A stretch of 64,000 bases of DNA from Brachynemurus nebulosus (taxonomy: Eukaryota > Arthropoda > Insecta > Neuroptera > Myrmeleontidae), in assembly GCA_035578155.1 (NCBI GenBank), contig JAPWDM010000006.1:16074305-16138304 (forward strand). Direction: 5' to 3'. Both the position numbers and the translations under genes were made by a program. The notes under the pieces are model-generated. The model searched no databases. It was given only the letters and a program-made list of their open reading frames with translations, and was not told the origin of the DNA. Below are positions 21,115 through 32,560 of this stretch, piece by piece. Numbering within the stretch: position 1 is the first letter of the stretch; each line of letters opens with the position of its first letter.

Positions 21115-21590
21115 CTATCATTTTATTTACGGCTTTTAGGCCATTAAAAAAATTTAGTAAACTTGGTGACGTGACCAAAGTAAAAAAGTTCTTTTTTTCC
21201 CAAATCAAGCTTTATACAAGTGATTTAGATTAGCGTGATTGATTAAATTAGAATAATTTTGGTGTGCAGTTTGCATTTTTACTATCAAAATGATGAAATT
21301 CGTTTTAGAAATATGACTGATTCGATAGAACTCTTTTTTTTTCTATTGGTCCTACATAGTTAATTTTGGTAAAAATGAAAAAAACGTCTTCGAAAACCTA
21401 TAATTCGCTGCCAATTTCATCATTATATCACTTTATTTACGGCTTTTAAGCCATTAAAAAAAATTAGTAAATTTCATGACGTCACTACAGTAAAAATTCC
21501 TTTTTTTCTCAAATTAAGCTTTATGGACATGATTTCAATTCTGATGATTGGTCGAATTAGTATAATTTGAGTGTAAAGGATGTAGCAGGA
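21115..21590 (+). repeat. ~310-bp tandem repeat, about 1.5 units
   Basis: TTATTTACGGCTTTTAGGCC at about 21123 and TTATTTACGGCTTTTAAGCC at about 21433 begin similar units. Part of the unit (AACCTATAATTCGCTGCCAA and the CTATTGGTCCTACATAGTTA area) recurs inverted at 53040-53145, so it is a dispersed repeat. Confidence 0.65.
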
Positions 21591-21602
21591 TAAGTATAAC
21601 TA

Positions 21603-22439
21603 CCGTAAAACCGTCTAGACTCGGACACCTTGCAGCACCAAACTTAAAATTAAATAATTTATACATTAATCTGCAACAATAAACATTTCTTCTTGACGTC
21701 ATTAGTGAGAGAAAACATCCTCTAAATAGCTGTACCAACAAAAACTACGGATTTCAACATTTACTATCTCATTTTACAGGATTACTATTCTACAGTTTTT
21801 CAAAGAAATAAAATGTGTGTCTAACTTAGACATGTAATTTTCGTCATAATTGTTATATTGTTTTAGTTTTGACATGTATGTGTTCAGAATTTTGTCGCGT
21901 ATCATTTAATGATGTTTGAAGTTATATTCGATGTATATATAAAAAAATATATGCTATATATGTATATCCGTTTAAACCCGGACACATCAGTTTATTACAC
22001 TATGGCCGCGATTCGCACCAGTTGTAACTCCCACTGTCCATACGTTAATATTCCTCCCAGAATTACGCGGTTTATACCTCCTTCTGGTGTCATATCGTAT
22101 GTTTACTTTATAGAGGTTATGAGAGGTTCAAAGAGATCAGACGATATAAGACACTGTCCTAAACTCGACGGGAGAGGTTAGTTTGCATGTTATTACATTA
22201 TCTAAGTAAGTATCCGGGTCAAGACGGATTTAGGGTGTAGACCCGGACACTTACTAATTATTTTTTATTTTTTTTAATTTTTACTTATAATGAAACAAAT
22301 GGGTCAGGGATATAACAAATAATATACGCTCTTTCTAACGGTAATAGTTTTATTGGTGATATCTATGAAGGAAACATGTATAAACATAAAACTATACCAA
22401 AAAATGTAAAAAAGTGTCCGGGTCTAGACGGTTTTACGG
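21603..22439. mobile_element. TA-flanked TIR element (837 bp) with repeated GTCCGGGTCTAGACGG boxes
   Basis: TA at 21601-21602 and 22440-22441. TIRs CCGTAAAACCGTCTAGACTC and CCGTAAAACCGTCTAGACCC match closely. Variants of GTCCGGGTCTAGACGG occur inside at about 21965, 22155, 22208 and 22235 in both orientations. No transposase frame. A Tc1/mariner-type MITE is likely. Confidence 0.75.
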
Positions 22440-22441
22440 TA

Positions 22442-23430
22442 TGTCATTTTGTTAAAATTTATTTTTTTGTCAAATCAAACTTTATGATTCTACTTTTTCC
22501 ATTTTCATCCTATTATTTAGATTTAAAGTTCTCTCATGTTAAAAAAAAACATCGTTTAAAGTACATACATGTTTAATCTTGTAAAATACTAAATAATAAC
22601 TGGACCGAGAATATTCAACAAAGTTTTTTTTTTATGATGGTCACTGTACTATATATGATACATAATAGTGTAGGATTAATTTTTTATGAAATACACTGCT
22701 GAATATTTCATAGAAAATTATTATTACGACGAAAATTTTAGAAACGACAGTTTCGTAAACAACAGTTTCAGCCATGCAAATAGAGTGGTATAAAATATGG
22801 ATGTAGAACTAACGTTGTACCAGTTGTTTTTAAAAATTAAAAAGTACGGGAATGGCTGTTTATATTTTGTTGATGCGTTAAGGCCAAGTGCACACCTAAG
22901 CGACGCGAAACATGTCGTAAGATCGTAAGTGATATACTATATTTACAATATACTTAGGTATCGCTTTCGTGTATTTAAATATATTTCTAAAGTTATAGAA
23001 CAAAATTGGAAATCGTTAAAAAAGAAGTAGTATCACAGAGCAAGAGGGTATAATACTGAAACACTATTGTACGAAGTAAAAATTTTTTTCTGATGAATGA
23101 TATTCTATTTTTGAACGATTACACTGATATTTAAAATTATCTTTTCTTTTCTGTAGATATTATTATATTACTGATAATAATTTTTTTGTATAAAACTTTA
23201 ATTTTTGACTTGACTTTATTATCTAAACATGATTTTCTTGTTTCCAATCCCTCCCGCCATTTCTATCTCTTCCATTCTTCCTGTCAACCATTGTTATGCA
23301 TTCCTAGGATGTATTTACCATAAATAAGACATGAATGTAATACAATTTTCTTTTGTTTGTTAATGATCATATTAATTGAAAAATTTCACAAAATTTATAA
23401 AAGTGGTATTTTTTGTAAAGTGTTTAAATT
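22442..23430. other. AT-rich sequence, no gene recognised
   Basis: The first 80 bp may continue the ~310-bp tandem repeat. At about 22880 GGCCAAGTGCACACCTAAGC looks like a lone MITE end; no partner found. Confidence 0.35.
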
Positions 23431-23638
23431 TACGAGGTGTGTTCAAAAAGTAAGATGACTTTTCAAATTTCTCGGGCTACGTACATTCGTTTTTCGATTT
23501 TTTTACTTTGTTCCGTTAGTACACTTGTCCCGAACATATGTTCACAGTTTCAGCTATATAGCATTCTTTGTTCATTTGTGACAGGCATAAAGGTTAGAAG
23601 TGTTTGGTGGTGCTCGACGATTTTCTGCTGTCAAAAAA

Positions 23639-23914
23639 ATGGATCAAAAGATTTGCATCAAATTTTGTGTGAAAAATGGAATTAAGTGCTTCAAAATACT
23701 CGAAATGTTAACAGTGGTATACGGTGAGTCTACTCTGAGTAAAAAAAATGTTTATAAGTATTACAAGCTCTTCCAAGAAGGCCGAGAAGATGTCAATGAC
23801 GAACGTCGCTCTGAACGCCCCAGCACGTCAAGAACTGATGAAAACGTTGAAAAAGTGAAGAAAATGGTATTGGGAAATCGTCGAATTACCATTAGAGAAG
23901 CTACTGAGTATTAA
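23639..23914 (+). pseudogene. Mariner transposase, N-terminal part (truncated)
   Basis: From Met at 23639 (preferred over the upstream in-frame ATG at 23600, which lies in the leader), about 91 codons encode the DNA-binding region: a helix-turn-helix segment (MDQKICIKFCVKNGIKC..., GESTLSKKNVYKYYKLFQEG) and the linker motif NRRITIREATE. The normal protein is about 345 residues and binds the TIRs. Here the frame ends in TAA just after the linker, where the internal deletion starts, so the first catalytic Asp is lost. Confidence 0.93.
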
Positions 23915-23919
23915 CTTGA

Positions 23920-24241
23920 AGTCATACACCGATTGCAAGAAGCAATACGAAAAAAAACGTCCGGAATTGTAGGAAAACAATTCATGGCTTTTTCATCACG
24001 ATAAGCAGTTGCTCACTTATCGTTGCTTGTGCGTGATTTTTTGCCCAAAAACAACACCATAATCATGCCTCAGCTACCATATTCACTGGATTTAGCCCCC
24101 TGCGACTTTTTTCTGTTCCCAAAACTGAAGAAACCCATGAAAGGATGGAGATTTGCAACGGTTAAGGAGATAAAAACTGCGTCGCCGGAAGAGCTCAAGA
24201 CTATACCAAAAAGTGCATATCAGAAGTGCTTCGAGGATTAG
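23920..24241 (+). pseudogene. Mariner transposase, C-terminal part (frameshifted)
   Basis: After the deletion the sequence resumes at the region encoding LQEAIRKKRPEL, hits a stop, and continues to WLFHHD, which keeps the second catalytic Asp. A frame change then leads into 24023-24241, where SLDLAPCDFFLFPKLK carries the third Asp of the DD34D triad, followed by a C-terminal stretch to the stop at 24239-24241. Inactive: at least one stop, one frameshift and the missing middle. Confidence 0.9.
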
Positions 24242-24372
24242 AAAATGCGTTGGCACAAGTGTATTGTATCTTGGGGGGATTACTTTAAAGGGAACAACAT
24301 GAATATTGATGAATAAATAAAACGTCTTTGATAAAAACATAAAGTCATCTTACTTTTTGAACACACCTCGTA

Positions 24373-25146
24373 CTGATAATTAATTGGTAGTGGGACTGTG
24401 AATCCTGCACTAGTTCCCTCATCTTGCATCCATGTCGTAACATAACGTAATTGAAGTGGGAATAAACAAAGTATAAAAATAAGGATTTGAATGGCGTCTG
24501 TTATAACGTCATTAGTTGAAGAGTTGCTTCTTACTGATAATTACTTACAATAAATAAGTGTTTATCGCATAACGCAATGTTTGTATGAGCAACATTCTAT
24601 TGCTCAGGTATGCATCCAGCCTAATTCACGCACAAAGAGACTAAATATGGTTTTTCTTCAAAATTACTATAAATAGTAATTTTGAAATTTAATGAAGAAA
24701 AATTTTTTAACTCATTTAACCCTTTTTGTAAAGGATTTTAATATTATAAATATATTATATTATGCTTGCATGCATCTGAATAACTCTACGAAATCCTTTA
24801 TAATTTCGCCTAAAGCCTATAGGATTTTAACGGTGCTTTGTTTTGTTAATTACAACATAATGCTATCTTTTAAACCCACATAATTCTATTAAAGTACAGG
24901 AATTAATCATGTGTCACCATAATGTGATGTACAAAGTGGACAGTGTGCGTACACAGGACCCTATTAATTTATGGTCATTTTTAGAATTTCGTGGCGGTAG
25001 TTGTAAAACAATGAAATCCTTATAAATTCGTCATGTATGTCAACGCGTTGGGTGGTATCAATTTTTAATATTCAGTGTCGTTTTTTTTTTTTTTAAATAT
25101 TATTTTAACTCATATTGAAAATAAAAGGTTCAAATAATCATATTAT
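24373..25146. other. AT-rich sequence, no gene recognised
   Basis: A short dyad AAATTACTATAAATAGTAATTT is at about 24660. No repeat copy in the window. Confidence 0.35.
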
Positions 25147-25150
25147 TTAA

Positions 25151-26050
25151 GGTATTTGGTGCGAGATAGTCAGGTACAAAAGTGTAGCTCAGAGAAAAAA
25201 TTTTCTTCTATCAAAAATTAAATAATGTAATTAATATCTTCAATTCTATTTGTATAGGTACCACAGTTTTTTTTTTTTTTAAATTTTCGCGCGCTTATGT
25301 TGTGGCAATGTAAAAGCATTGTTGAAAACGCGTTGTAAAAACGTTGTAAAATGATGTTTATAAATTATATTTCAAAAACGGCGCGGTCAGTAATTATTAT
25401 TTCTTAAATAAATTCACTGTTGAGATATTTACTTTGTGAAATTTCATTTTAAATATTGAAAATATTTAAAGTTTCAATTACTTTGTCAGTTTCACGAAAG
25501 TAATATTCTTTTTACTTAACGCGTTTTCAGCCTTTTCGGCCATCATCAGAGTAAATTGATGAAAATAAAAAGATGAGAATTTATAGCTAAGGAAGAATTT
25601 ATAGCTGAGAATTTATAGCTAAGCTTCGTTAGCTATAAATTCTCATATTTTTATTTTCATCAATTTACTTTGATGATGGCCGAAAAGGCTGAAAACGCGT
25701 TAAGTAAAAGGAATATTATTTTCGTGAAATTGACAAAGTAATTGAACCTTTAAATATTTTTAATATTATTTCTTATTAAATATGGTTTGTAACTTTGTAT
25801 TTTATAACATATTAAATTTTTATCAAATTCCTTTGACACGTTTTCATTTTATTCAAAAAAATCGTGTAAATATGTCAATCTCCCATCAGAGCCCGTGTTA
25901 AAATTACAAAACTTTGAAACCATTTTTCTCAAAATTGGGGCGGTCAATGTTTTTTTCGGTATAGGCTGGTATTATTGGTATTGAATTAAATAAGTGTCTA
26001 GAGAAGTTTCGTTAAAATTCTTTGGAAAATAGTTTTTCGGACCAATTACC
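25151..26050 (+). mobile_element. TTAA-flanked MITE (about 530 bp without its insert)
   Basis: TTAA at 25147-25150 and 26051-26054 flank GGTATTTGGTGCGAG and, inverted, GGTAATTGGTCCG. The body matches 11086-11600. A 358-bp inverted pair with an 11-bp target duplication splits it at 25407-25764. Ends suit the Kolobok/T2-like or piggyBac group. Confidence 0.65.
25396..25775. mobile_element. Inverted pair (fold-back) with 11-bp TSD and hammerhead-like motif, possible Penelope derivative
   Basis: The insert 25407-25764 is flanked by exact 11-bp repeats ATTATTTCTTA (25396-25406, 25765-25775). The paralogue near 11317 has the site uninterrupted. Arms of ~140 bp (about 25460-25600 and 25625-25760) are inverted copies. 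Each carries GATGATGGCCGAAAAGGC followed by TGAAAACGCG (minus strand 25520-25549, plus strand 25670-25699), similar to motifs common in Penelope-like retroelements and to the hammerhead core CTGATGA...GAAA. The class is inferred. Confidence 0.6.
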
Positions 26051-26054
26051 TTAA

Positions 26055-26984
26055 ATAAAAAGAAGAAATGTTTTATCATATTGTATATATGTAAATCGAC
26101 TACAAAATCCTGGCTTAATTCGTGTCTCACAGTATGTGATACTTTTCAATCAATGTGATTTTTAATTATAATTAATAAAAAGTCTTTTAGCATGACTACA
26201 CTTTTTTGACAAGGTGTATCTGGAACACCCGGTGGATTTCAATACCTACCCACTGTTATGATGTACAATTTATATATTTCCAAAAAATACAAAAAAACAC
26301 AATTCGGAAAAAAAAAAACTTAAAAAATTCAACATTTAACGGTTTGTGTGTTCTATAAATTATCATCGGAGCAATAAATTAATAATTTTTGATCAAGTGA
26401 CCGTGAAAATAAAAAGGAAACGAAATACATAATATATAGATTAAAAGTAAAACGAGACGACAGATACATGTGTAGATATGCACTAGATGTAGGTATTAAA
26501 AGTATAATAGCTTGACATTGTAACCTCGAAGTTTTAGAAAAGATTTATATGTGTTTTTTTTTCTTTTTTAGCGAAACATTTGCGATGTTTGATAACGCAC
26601 ATACCGAGTGCAGAATTTTCTAAAACTAGGATGACTTTTTAAATGTTAATATTAACCGTGGCGGTTAATATTAACGTTGAAGACAAAAGTGATCTATCAT
26701 TTTGAGGCATGACTTTAAAGTGTTACAACATATTTTTTTCTCCAATGGCAGCTGCAGTGAAGTCTTTTGTTGGACAAAATATGACAAAAATTTATTTTGT
26801 TACTTTTCACTAAATTAAACGGTAAAAAAATGAAATCAGGCTCAGTTATCAGAGTTATTGCCATTTTTTCTGGGCTTTATTTATGAAAATCGATGAAACT
26901 TGGTATAGAAAAAAGTTATAACAAAAGGTCCCAATTATTTTAAGGTAAAAATGTCTTCGAAGGCCCTTATCATAACAACTTTCA
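26055..26984. other. AT-rich sequence, no gene recognised
   Basis: A small dyad around TTAATATTAACCGTGGCGGT is at 26644-26675. Nothing else identified. Confidence 0.35.
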
Positions 26985-27260
26985 TAACAACTGAATGCAA
27001 GCGGAGTGGAGTGGAATCAAAAAAGTGTCTACACTATAGGCACAAGCCATAACCAGTCTGATATCGCTCCGATAGAATATTACCTGAGTGGTATTGATAC
27101 TGGAGTGGCATTGAAGCCAGAGCGAACCGCGACTGATATTGGAACGATATCAGAGCGATGATGTGAATACACTCATTGTTTATTGTGTAAGAATATTATA
27201 TCGAACCGGGAGCGGAGTGATATCGTATCGAGAGCGGAGCGTTAATGTAAATCGGGCCTA
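26985..27260. repeat. Low-AT repeat block with GAGCGGAGTGATATCG-like words
   Basis: The words GAGCGGAG, GATATCG and CGATATC recur in both orientations (for example CTGATATCGCTCCGATAG, GGAACGATATCAGAGCGATG, GGGAGCGGAGTGATATCG). The right edge AATGTAAATCGGGCCTAA looks like a MITE terminus; no clear partner was found on the left. Probably a diverged palindromic MITE. Confidence 0.4.
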
Positions 27261-27712
27261 AATTGGTGTGACAGACGAACAGATAGACATGGTGAAATTG
27301 TAAGCGTTCCGATTCAAGATTTGTTTTAGAACTCTAGCAATATACTTTTGTTTATGATATGAAAATTAGCTACAAAAAAAAGAAAAATACGGATAATACT
27401 TTTAAAATGCCCAAAAATATAGAAGTTATTACATCAAAACATGTAAAGGCATAAGTGAGTTTTGATGATAATCAGTTCCGTCAAATATGTATTAAGACAT
27501 ACTAAACTAAGTAACTTTTTATCTATATACATTGGTGGTAGAGTTGGGTATTTTTCTAATCACGAACCTGTTCCTAGGTATATTATTACAAGAAATGCAA
27601 CGAAATTTGGAATATTTAATTTAAAATATCTAAACCCTTCAAATTCCACTCTCCTTGTTAAACTGATCATTGATCCATTAAAAAATTAAAAAATATTTCA
27701 TATATTTATGTA

Positions 27713-28530
27713 TACGGAGAGAAAATTCATATAAAAATTACTGTGCTCAGCACTACAATCGACGTGTAAAAGGCGAACATATTCAATTTTGTACGGTAAA
27801 AAATTATAATTAATCATAGAAAATTTAAAGGATAGAATATTGTTTCCGTAATATTAGCTCCGTAAAATTTGTAAAACAGCACAGTAAAAAGTTTCATTGC
27901 CGACAAAAAAATATTTTTTGATTGTTTTTCTTACAAAAATTACTATGCTGTATTAGAATATTTGAAATGCTATTTGCTAATTGTAGAAAGAAAAAAAGAG
28001 AAAGAAGGTTGTGTGTGTTGTGAACGCTGTTGAAATGTACCTCACTCATAACAAGTCACATAGCCAACCATAGGTGTGAACGACCAACTGATTCATTAGA
28101 TTGTCTTACAAGCAGCAAGCAGGCAAGCAGTATTCATTACACTGTCTTAGAGGACGGGGATGTCACCGTTTAATTCATCATTTTGTTACTTCACTATTTT
28201 TAGTATTAGAATATATTGTTGGCAATCATTTTTGTATGCATCATAAAGAATCGAAAGTCGGAAAAGATCGGGCATCTTCGAAGTTTTTACAGGTACAGCC
28301 CAAGCAACATAAGGTTGCGGGTCAGATGCGCAACTGAAAGAGTACGACAACAATAATTAAACTATAACATATATGCATAAGAGTGTGATAAAAGTTGTGT
28401 TAGCACATTAAATTTTACCATGCTAGCACATATTTTTTATTTTGGTCGTCGATCGCGCACGCATTATAAGAGAGCATGGTTATTTTTCTGAAATTTTATC
28501 TACAAAAATTATATGATTTTTCTCTCCGTG
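27713..28530 (+). mobile_element. TA-MITE family E, long copy
   Basis: Ends TACGGAGAGAAAATTCATAT and, inverted, CACGGAGAGAAAAATCATAT; TA on both sides. It shares its body with 37791-38513 and 44048-44881 (for example GTCGTCGATCGCGCACGCAT near the right end). A 78-codon frame at 28101-28337 is partly shared with 38135-38320, but differences between copies are mostly amino-acid changing and the third copy is disrupted, so it is not supported as a gene. Confidence 0.8.
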
Positions 28531-28605
28531 TATAAGCTTCCTGTTTTCACCTTAATCTAATTTACAAAAGTGATATTTTTAGCAATATATTATATTGCTC
28601 CACTT

Positions 28606-29072
<467 letters not shown>

Positions 29073-29350
29073 AAGGAGATATTTGATATGGATTATCCAT
29101 ATACTATATTTCGTTACTGAGTCAAATAACGACTTATAGAGTTAGTATGTACATACCAATATGTATGTAGTAAGATACTATATACATATTCCTCAAAGAC
29201 CTATGCATGTACCACTGATATGTATTCATATATCTATGGCATGTACATAATTACGAAATAAAAAAGCCACCAAGTGCAAGTTGTACTTGCGCCAATAGTG
29301 TTCCGTACAAGCAGTGATTATTATAGATTTAATGTAATATGTAGCATATA
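29073..29350. repeat. AT-rich spacer ending in a dispersed ~80-bp repeat
   Basis: About 29268-29350 (AAGTGCAAGTTGTACTTGCG, then AATAGTGTTCCGTAC) recurs at 47770-47860. The rest shows nothing recognisable. Confidence 0.45.
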
Positions 29351-29594
29351 AAATACCTTTGTCGCAGCATCCTGCATAACATAACGAATTTCCGTTTACA
29401 AAAATTAGTTTTTGTCGGAAATTAGTTGACAGAATAATTATTGTTCAAAAACCTTTTTTATGTGATTTTTTCAATGGTGTAAAAAGATGTTACAAAAATT
29501 TTTAAATTTGGGGAAATTTTTGCAAAATTTAATTTTTTTCACGAAAAATGCCCAAAAAACCATGTTCCGAGCATCGCATTTATGGCAAGATTTT
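29351..29594 (-). mobile_element. Helentron-like repeat h, 3' half, minus orientation
   Basis: Reads inverted from GTCGCAGCATCCTGCATAAC (terminal hairpin) and GAATTTCCGTTTACAAAAAT to the ACCATGTTCCGAGCATCG region. Head-to-head with the next copy. Confidence 0.6.
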
Positions 29595-29709
29595 TGGAGA
29601 ATTTCCAGAATGGAATTCAGCTATTACAGCCACTGTCATGACGCGACTTGAGTCCGGGACTATGGCAAAAATTTATTTTGAGGTCCCTAGAAACCGAAAA
29701 TAATATTCA

Positions 29710-29773
<64 letters not shown>

Positions 29774-30090
29774 CGCACGATAACTTTCGAATGAAATGTC
29801 CTATTTTTACGAAATTTGATGAAAATGTTGGAAATTCGTTAGTCAGACACGTCTGATGCCGTAAACATGTTTTTTTGAGCATTTTTCGTGAAAAAAATTT
29901 CTTTTTGCTAAAATTTTCCCAATTTCAAAAATTTTTGCAACATTTTTTTACACCATTAGAAAGAGGAGAAAATCAGATAAAAAAGATTTTAAACCATCAT
30001 TGTGTATAAACTGGTTACCGAGAAAAACTAATTTTTATAATCGGAAACTCGCTATGTTATGCAGGATGCTGCGACAGGGGTATTTTTTTT
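29595..30090 (+). mobile_element. Helentron-like repeat h with (TA)n core, near full length
   Basis: 5' end GAGAATTTCCAGAATGG, then CGACTTGAGTCCGGGACTAT, a (TA)n core at 29712-29770, TTTCGCACGATAACTTTCG, and a 3' part with TCGGAAACTCGCTATG and the hairpin GCAGGATGCTGC before GACAGGGG. The GGAAA(T/C)TCGCTA subterminal copy is inverted relative to the 5' TAGCGAATTTCC. Confidence 0.65.
29712..29770. repeat. (TA)n microsatellite within repeat h
   Basis: About 58 bp of pure TA at the standard position in the repeat, after CACTAA. Confidence 0.95.
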
Positions 30091-30502
30091 TTAAAAACAC
30101 AAAATTTAATTCTAAATCTAGCACTCATAAATTATCACAATTTAAGTGTCACACAGAGATATTCGTATGAAAATAATATACGGATGCAACCGATGCAGCT
30201 GTTTGTTATATCCTTTAAAACATGCATGTATGTGTTTACATATTCCTATTTATATGTATATACGGGCACTAAATCCTTTCATAAGCTATCACATATATGT
30301 AGTGGTGTACACAAAACCATAAAACTCAACCATAGAAATCATTCGTAATACAAGTTTTTCCCTATAAATATACGCGCGGCTTATGTATGTAACTCTTTTT
30401 TAATCATTTAAATGGCGAGGAATGATGTTGATTCTAAAAAAAGAGCATCATTGAGCGTCCATCTGAAAATATATTTCGAAAAGTGTAGCTTTAAAATCAT
30501 TG
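30091..30502. other. AT-rich sequence, nothing recognised
   Basis: No repeats or coding frames of note. Confidence 0.35.
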
Positions 30503-30504
30503 TA

Positions 30505-31012
30505 CAGTTGAACTTTTTTTATGCGGTGGATAGGGACCGCATAAAAAAAAATCGCACAAAAAAATTATATTCAAAAATGTCATAAATAGATATAAAAAGT
30601 TTAGTGCGGTCCAGATTGTAAAGAAACTTTTTTTATGCGGTGGATCGGGATCGTATAAAAAAGGTTTCATCGAAAATACATAATTCAAAACGCTCAAAAT
30701 CTCACAAGTTGCTTAGACGTTGCTTTTCTAAACAAGATAATGCATTAATTTATACGTAGGAACATTTTATTTCATTTTTATAATATTATGAAAATTTTGA
30801 AAAATACGTCTCTAAAAAATTAAATGATGCAATAACTTATGTTCTTATGCAATGTATTGATTAAATGCTTAAAACCATTAAAAAGTATTTTTATCAAAGA
30901 AATTTATTATAGTAACTGTTTAAGTTTCTTACTGTTTCGTGATTTTGATTCACATTATGCATTTTATTGGTCAAATCGCACAAAAAAGGACCACATAAAA
31001 AAAGTTCAGCTG
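30505..31012. mobile_element. TA-flanked TIR element, family G, copy 1 (508 bp)
   Basis: TA at 30503-30504 and 31013-31014. Termini CAGTTGAACTTTTTTTATGC and CAGCTGAACTTTTTTTATGT (inverted). The motif TTTATGCGGTGGATMGGG is repeated inside. Larger copies are at 37729-39426 and 57119-58120. A 91-codon frame at 30839 is not coding. Tc1/mariner-type MITE. Confidence 0.75.
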
Positions 31013-31200
31013 TATGCAAATAGTGCAAACCGTTTTAATCATTTCGATATTAAATTTAAAGTTTTTCACTTTTTAATATATACTTCGTCAATTTTTTTTT
31101 TTTTTTATAATTAAAATATATACTTTACAAACGTTTATAGACGTTTGTAAACGTTTGTTGCTTTATGATTCTTTTTTTAACAAACGGTTCATAGAGATAA
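31013..31200. other. AT-rich spacer
   Basis: Contains a small dyad AAACGTTTATAGACGTTTGT. Nothing else. Confidence 0.35.
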
Positions 31201-31340
31201 GGGGGTCGCTTTTTTTAGTCGAATTTTTCCTTGAAAAAATTAGACTTATACAGCCTATACGATAAGAACGGCGAGAGGCGAGAGTAGGGGCGCTATCCAT
31301 TTTCGGACCCGTAAAACACGATTCTGTAGAAAGAAACATG

Positions 31341-31343
<3 letters not shown>

Positions 31344-31397
<54 letters not shown>
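31344..31397. repeat. (TA)n microsatellite, left part
   Basis: About 54 bp of TA, continuous in origin with 31745-31798 before the SINE inserted. Confidence 0.9.
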
Positions 31398-31400
<3 letters not shown>

Positions 31401-31744
31401 ATAATGTGTTTAACGTCCGTTTTTTAGATATTTTAATCTATAACAGACGCCACCCACATCATTATTTGTATCTTTATTTTTATTCTCTTTTTAACGTTTA
31501 CAATATTCCTCATATTATACAATCATGATGTGGGTGGAGGACAAGGAAAGTGGTGTGAGGGCTAGGATTTGGTAGGTATGCGTCTGCAGCCGTCTTCTTA
31601 AGGAACTATGCCGATATTCATCTGGAATTGTGAAGGGAAACTGCAGAAAACCTTCACAAGCATAGCCGGCCGCGGGATTTGAACCCTCGACCTACCAGTC
31701 GCAAGTGCCAGTTAGTGCTTAAGCACGCTCGGCCACTTCGCTGG
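31398..31744 (-). mobile_element. tRNA-derived SINE
   Basis: On the minus strand the 5' head (31744 to about 31663) is tRNA-like: box A TGGCCGAGCGTGC (31723-31735) and box B GGTTCAAATCC (31675-31685). The body follows with AGTTTCCCTTCACAATTCCA and AGTTCCTTAAGAAGACGGC, resembling a central region common in insect tRNA SINEs, then TCCTAGCCC. It ends GGACGTTAAACACATTATTA, a 3' end typical of SINEs that borrow LINE machinery. Inserted within (TA)n, so a target duplication cannot be read. Confidence 0.88.

Positions 31745-31798
<54 letters not shown>
31745..31798. repeat. (TA)n microsatellite, right part
   Basis: TA run continuing into a short (TATG)n stretch to about 31810, then the K body. Confidence 0.9.
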
Positions 31799-31810
<12 letters not shown>

Positions 31811-32039
31811 TTTCCCGCTACATTTTAATATGTGTAGGGCCCCCTATGGAAGTTGAGCTGAAATTTGGTAAGTGCGGCTCATTCCGATGCACAACAATAC
31901 TATCAAAGTGGGGTCAAATTTTGGAACCGACCCAACCTTTAAGGGGGTAGTGGGGGACAGTAAAACAATAAAACTTTTTCAAACTGGTTGGAAATAATGT
32001 TTCGGTCAATTATCTACAACATATCCAAAATTCAGCCTC

Positions 32040-32560
32040 CTAGGATGATTTAGAGGGAGTAGAGGGGGGAAAAAACGATTTTGGCTGGATCTAACACGCC
32101 CACAGCTCCCCAGAATTAATGTAGAGGGTTGAAATTTAGTGTGTTGATAGAGTTCGTAGCTAGGTGGTGCTTTTTGGAGGTTTTAATATTTTATCCCCAC
32201 CCCCCTCATTTTTAAGATACAATTTCATGTTTTTTTGACGTTTTCGAAGTTTGTATCACTCGCACAGGTCACCCAAATACACCTAGAGGCCTGAAATTTT
32301 GTATTCGGATTGAGTTAGTATCAAGGCGTGCCTTTTGGGGGTCACAGCTTTTAACCCTTACCCCCACCATTTTTATACCAAAAAAAAACATGATTTTTCT
32401 TGTTTTTGAACAGTTTCGTTCGGGTCAAAATCTCCCCAAATAAACCTAGAGGGCTAAAATTTTGTGCACAGATTAAGCTAGTAGCCAGCCGCTGCTTTTT
32501 GGAGGTTTCAACTTTTAACCCTTACCCCCACGATTTTTACATCAATATTTCCTTGATTTT
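32040..32560 (+). repeat. ~164-bp tandem units inside element K
   Basis: Blocks with TTTTAACCCTTACCCCCAC and CCTAGAGGSCTRAAATTTTGT-like text recur at about 32195, 32358 and 32521. G- and C-runs make it distinct from the surroundings. Confidence 0.7.

Larger units (their letters stand above)
23433..24370 (+). mobile_element. Mariner element, internally deleted (938 bp)
   Basis: Perfect 30-bp TIRs, starting CGAGGTGTGTTCAAAAAGTA at the left and complementary at the right, are flanked by TA duplications (23431-23432, 24371-24372). It contains N- and C-terminal parts of a mariner transposase. Intact mariners are about 1.3 kb, so roughly 350 bp is missing from the middle. Identical TIRs suggest a fairly recent insertion, mobilised in trans. 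Confidence 0.97.

Noticed and set aside
22880..22925. MITE starting GGCCAAGTGCACACC
   Set aside because: A single terminus-like stretch; no inverted partner found within 2 kb.
28101..28337. Open frame shared by two E elements (28101-28337 and 38135-38320), as a candidate conserved small protein
   Set aside because: Differences between copies mostly change amino acids, the third copy (44048-44881) is broken by a deletion, and the similarity extends through non-coding parts of the MITE.
31663..31744. Functional tRNA gene on the minus strand
   Set aside because: It has box A and B but is continuous with a SINE body and a LINE-like 3' end; acceptor stem pairing is poor.
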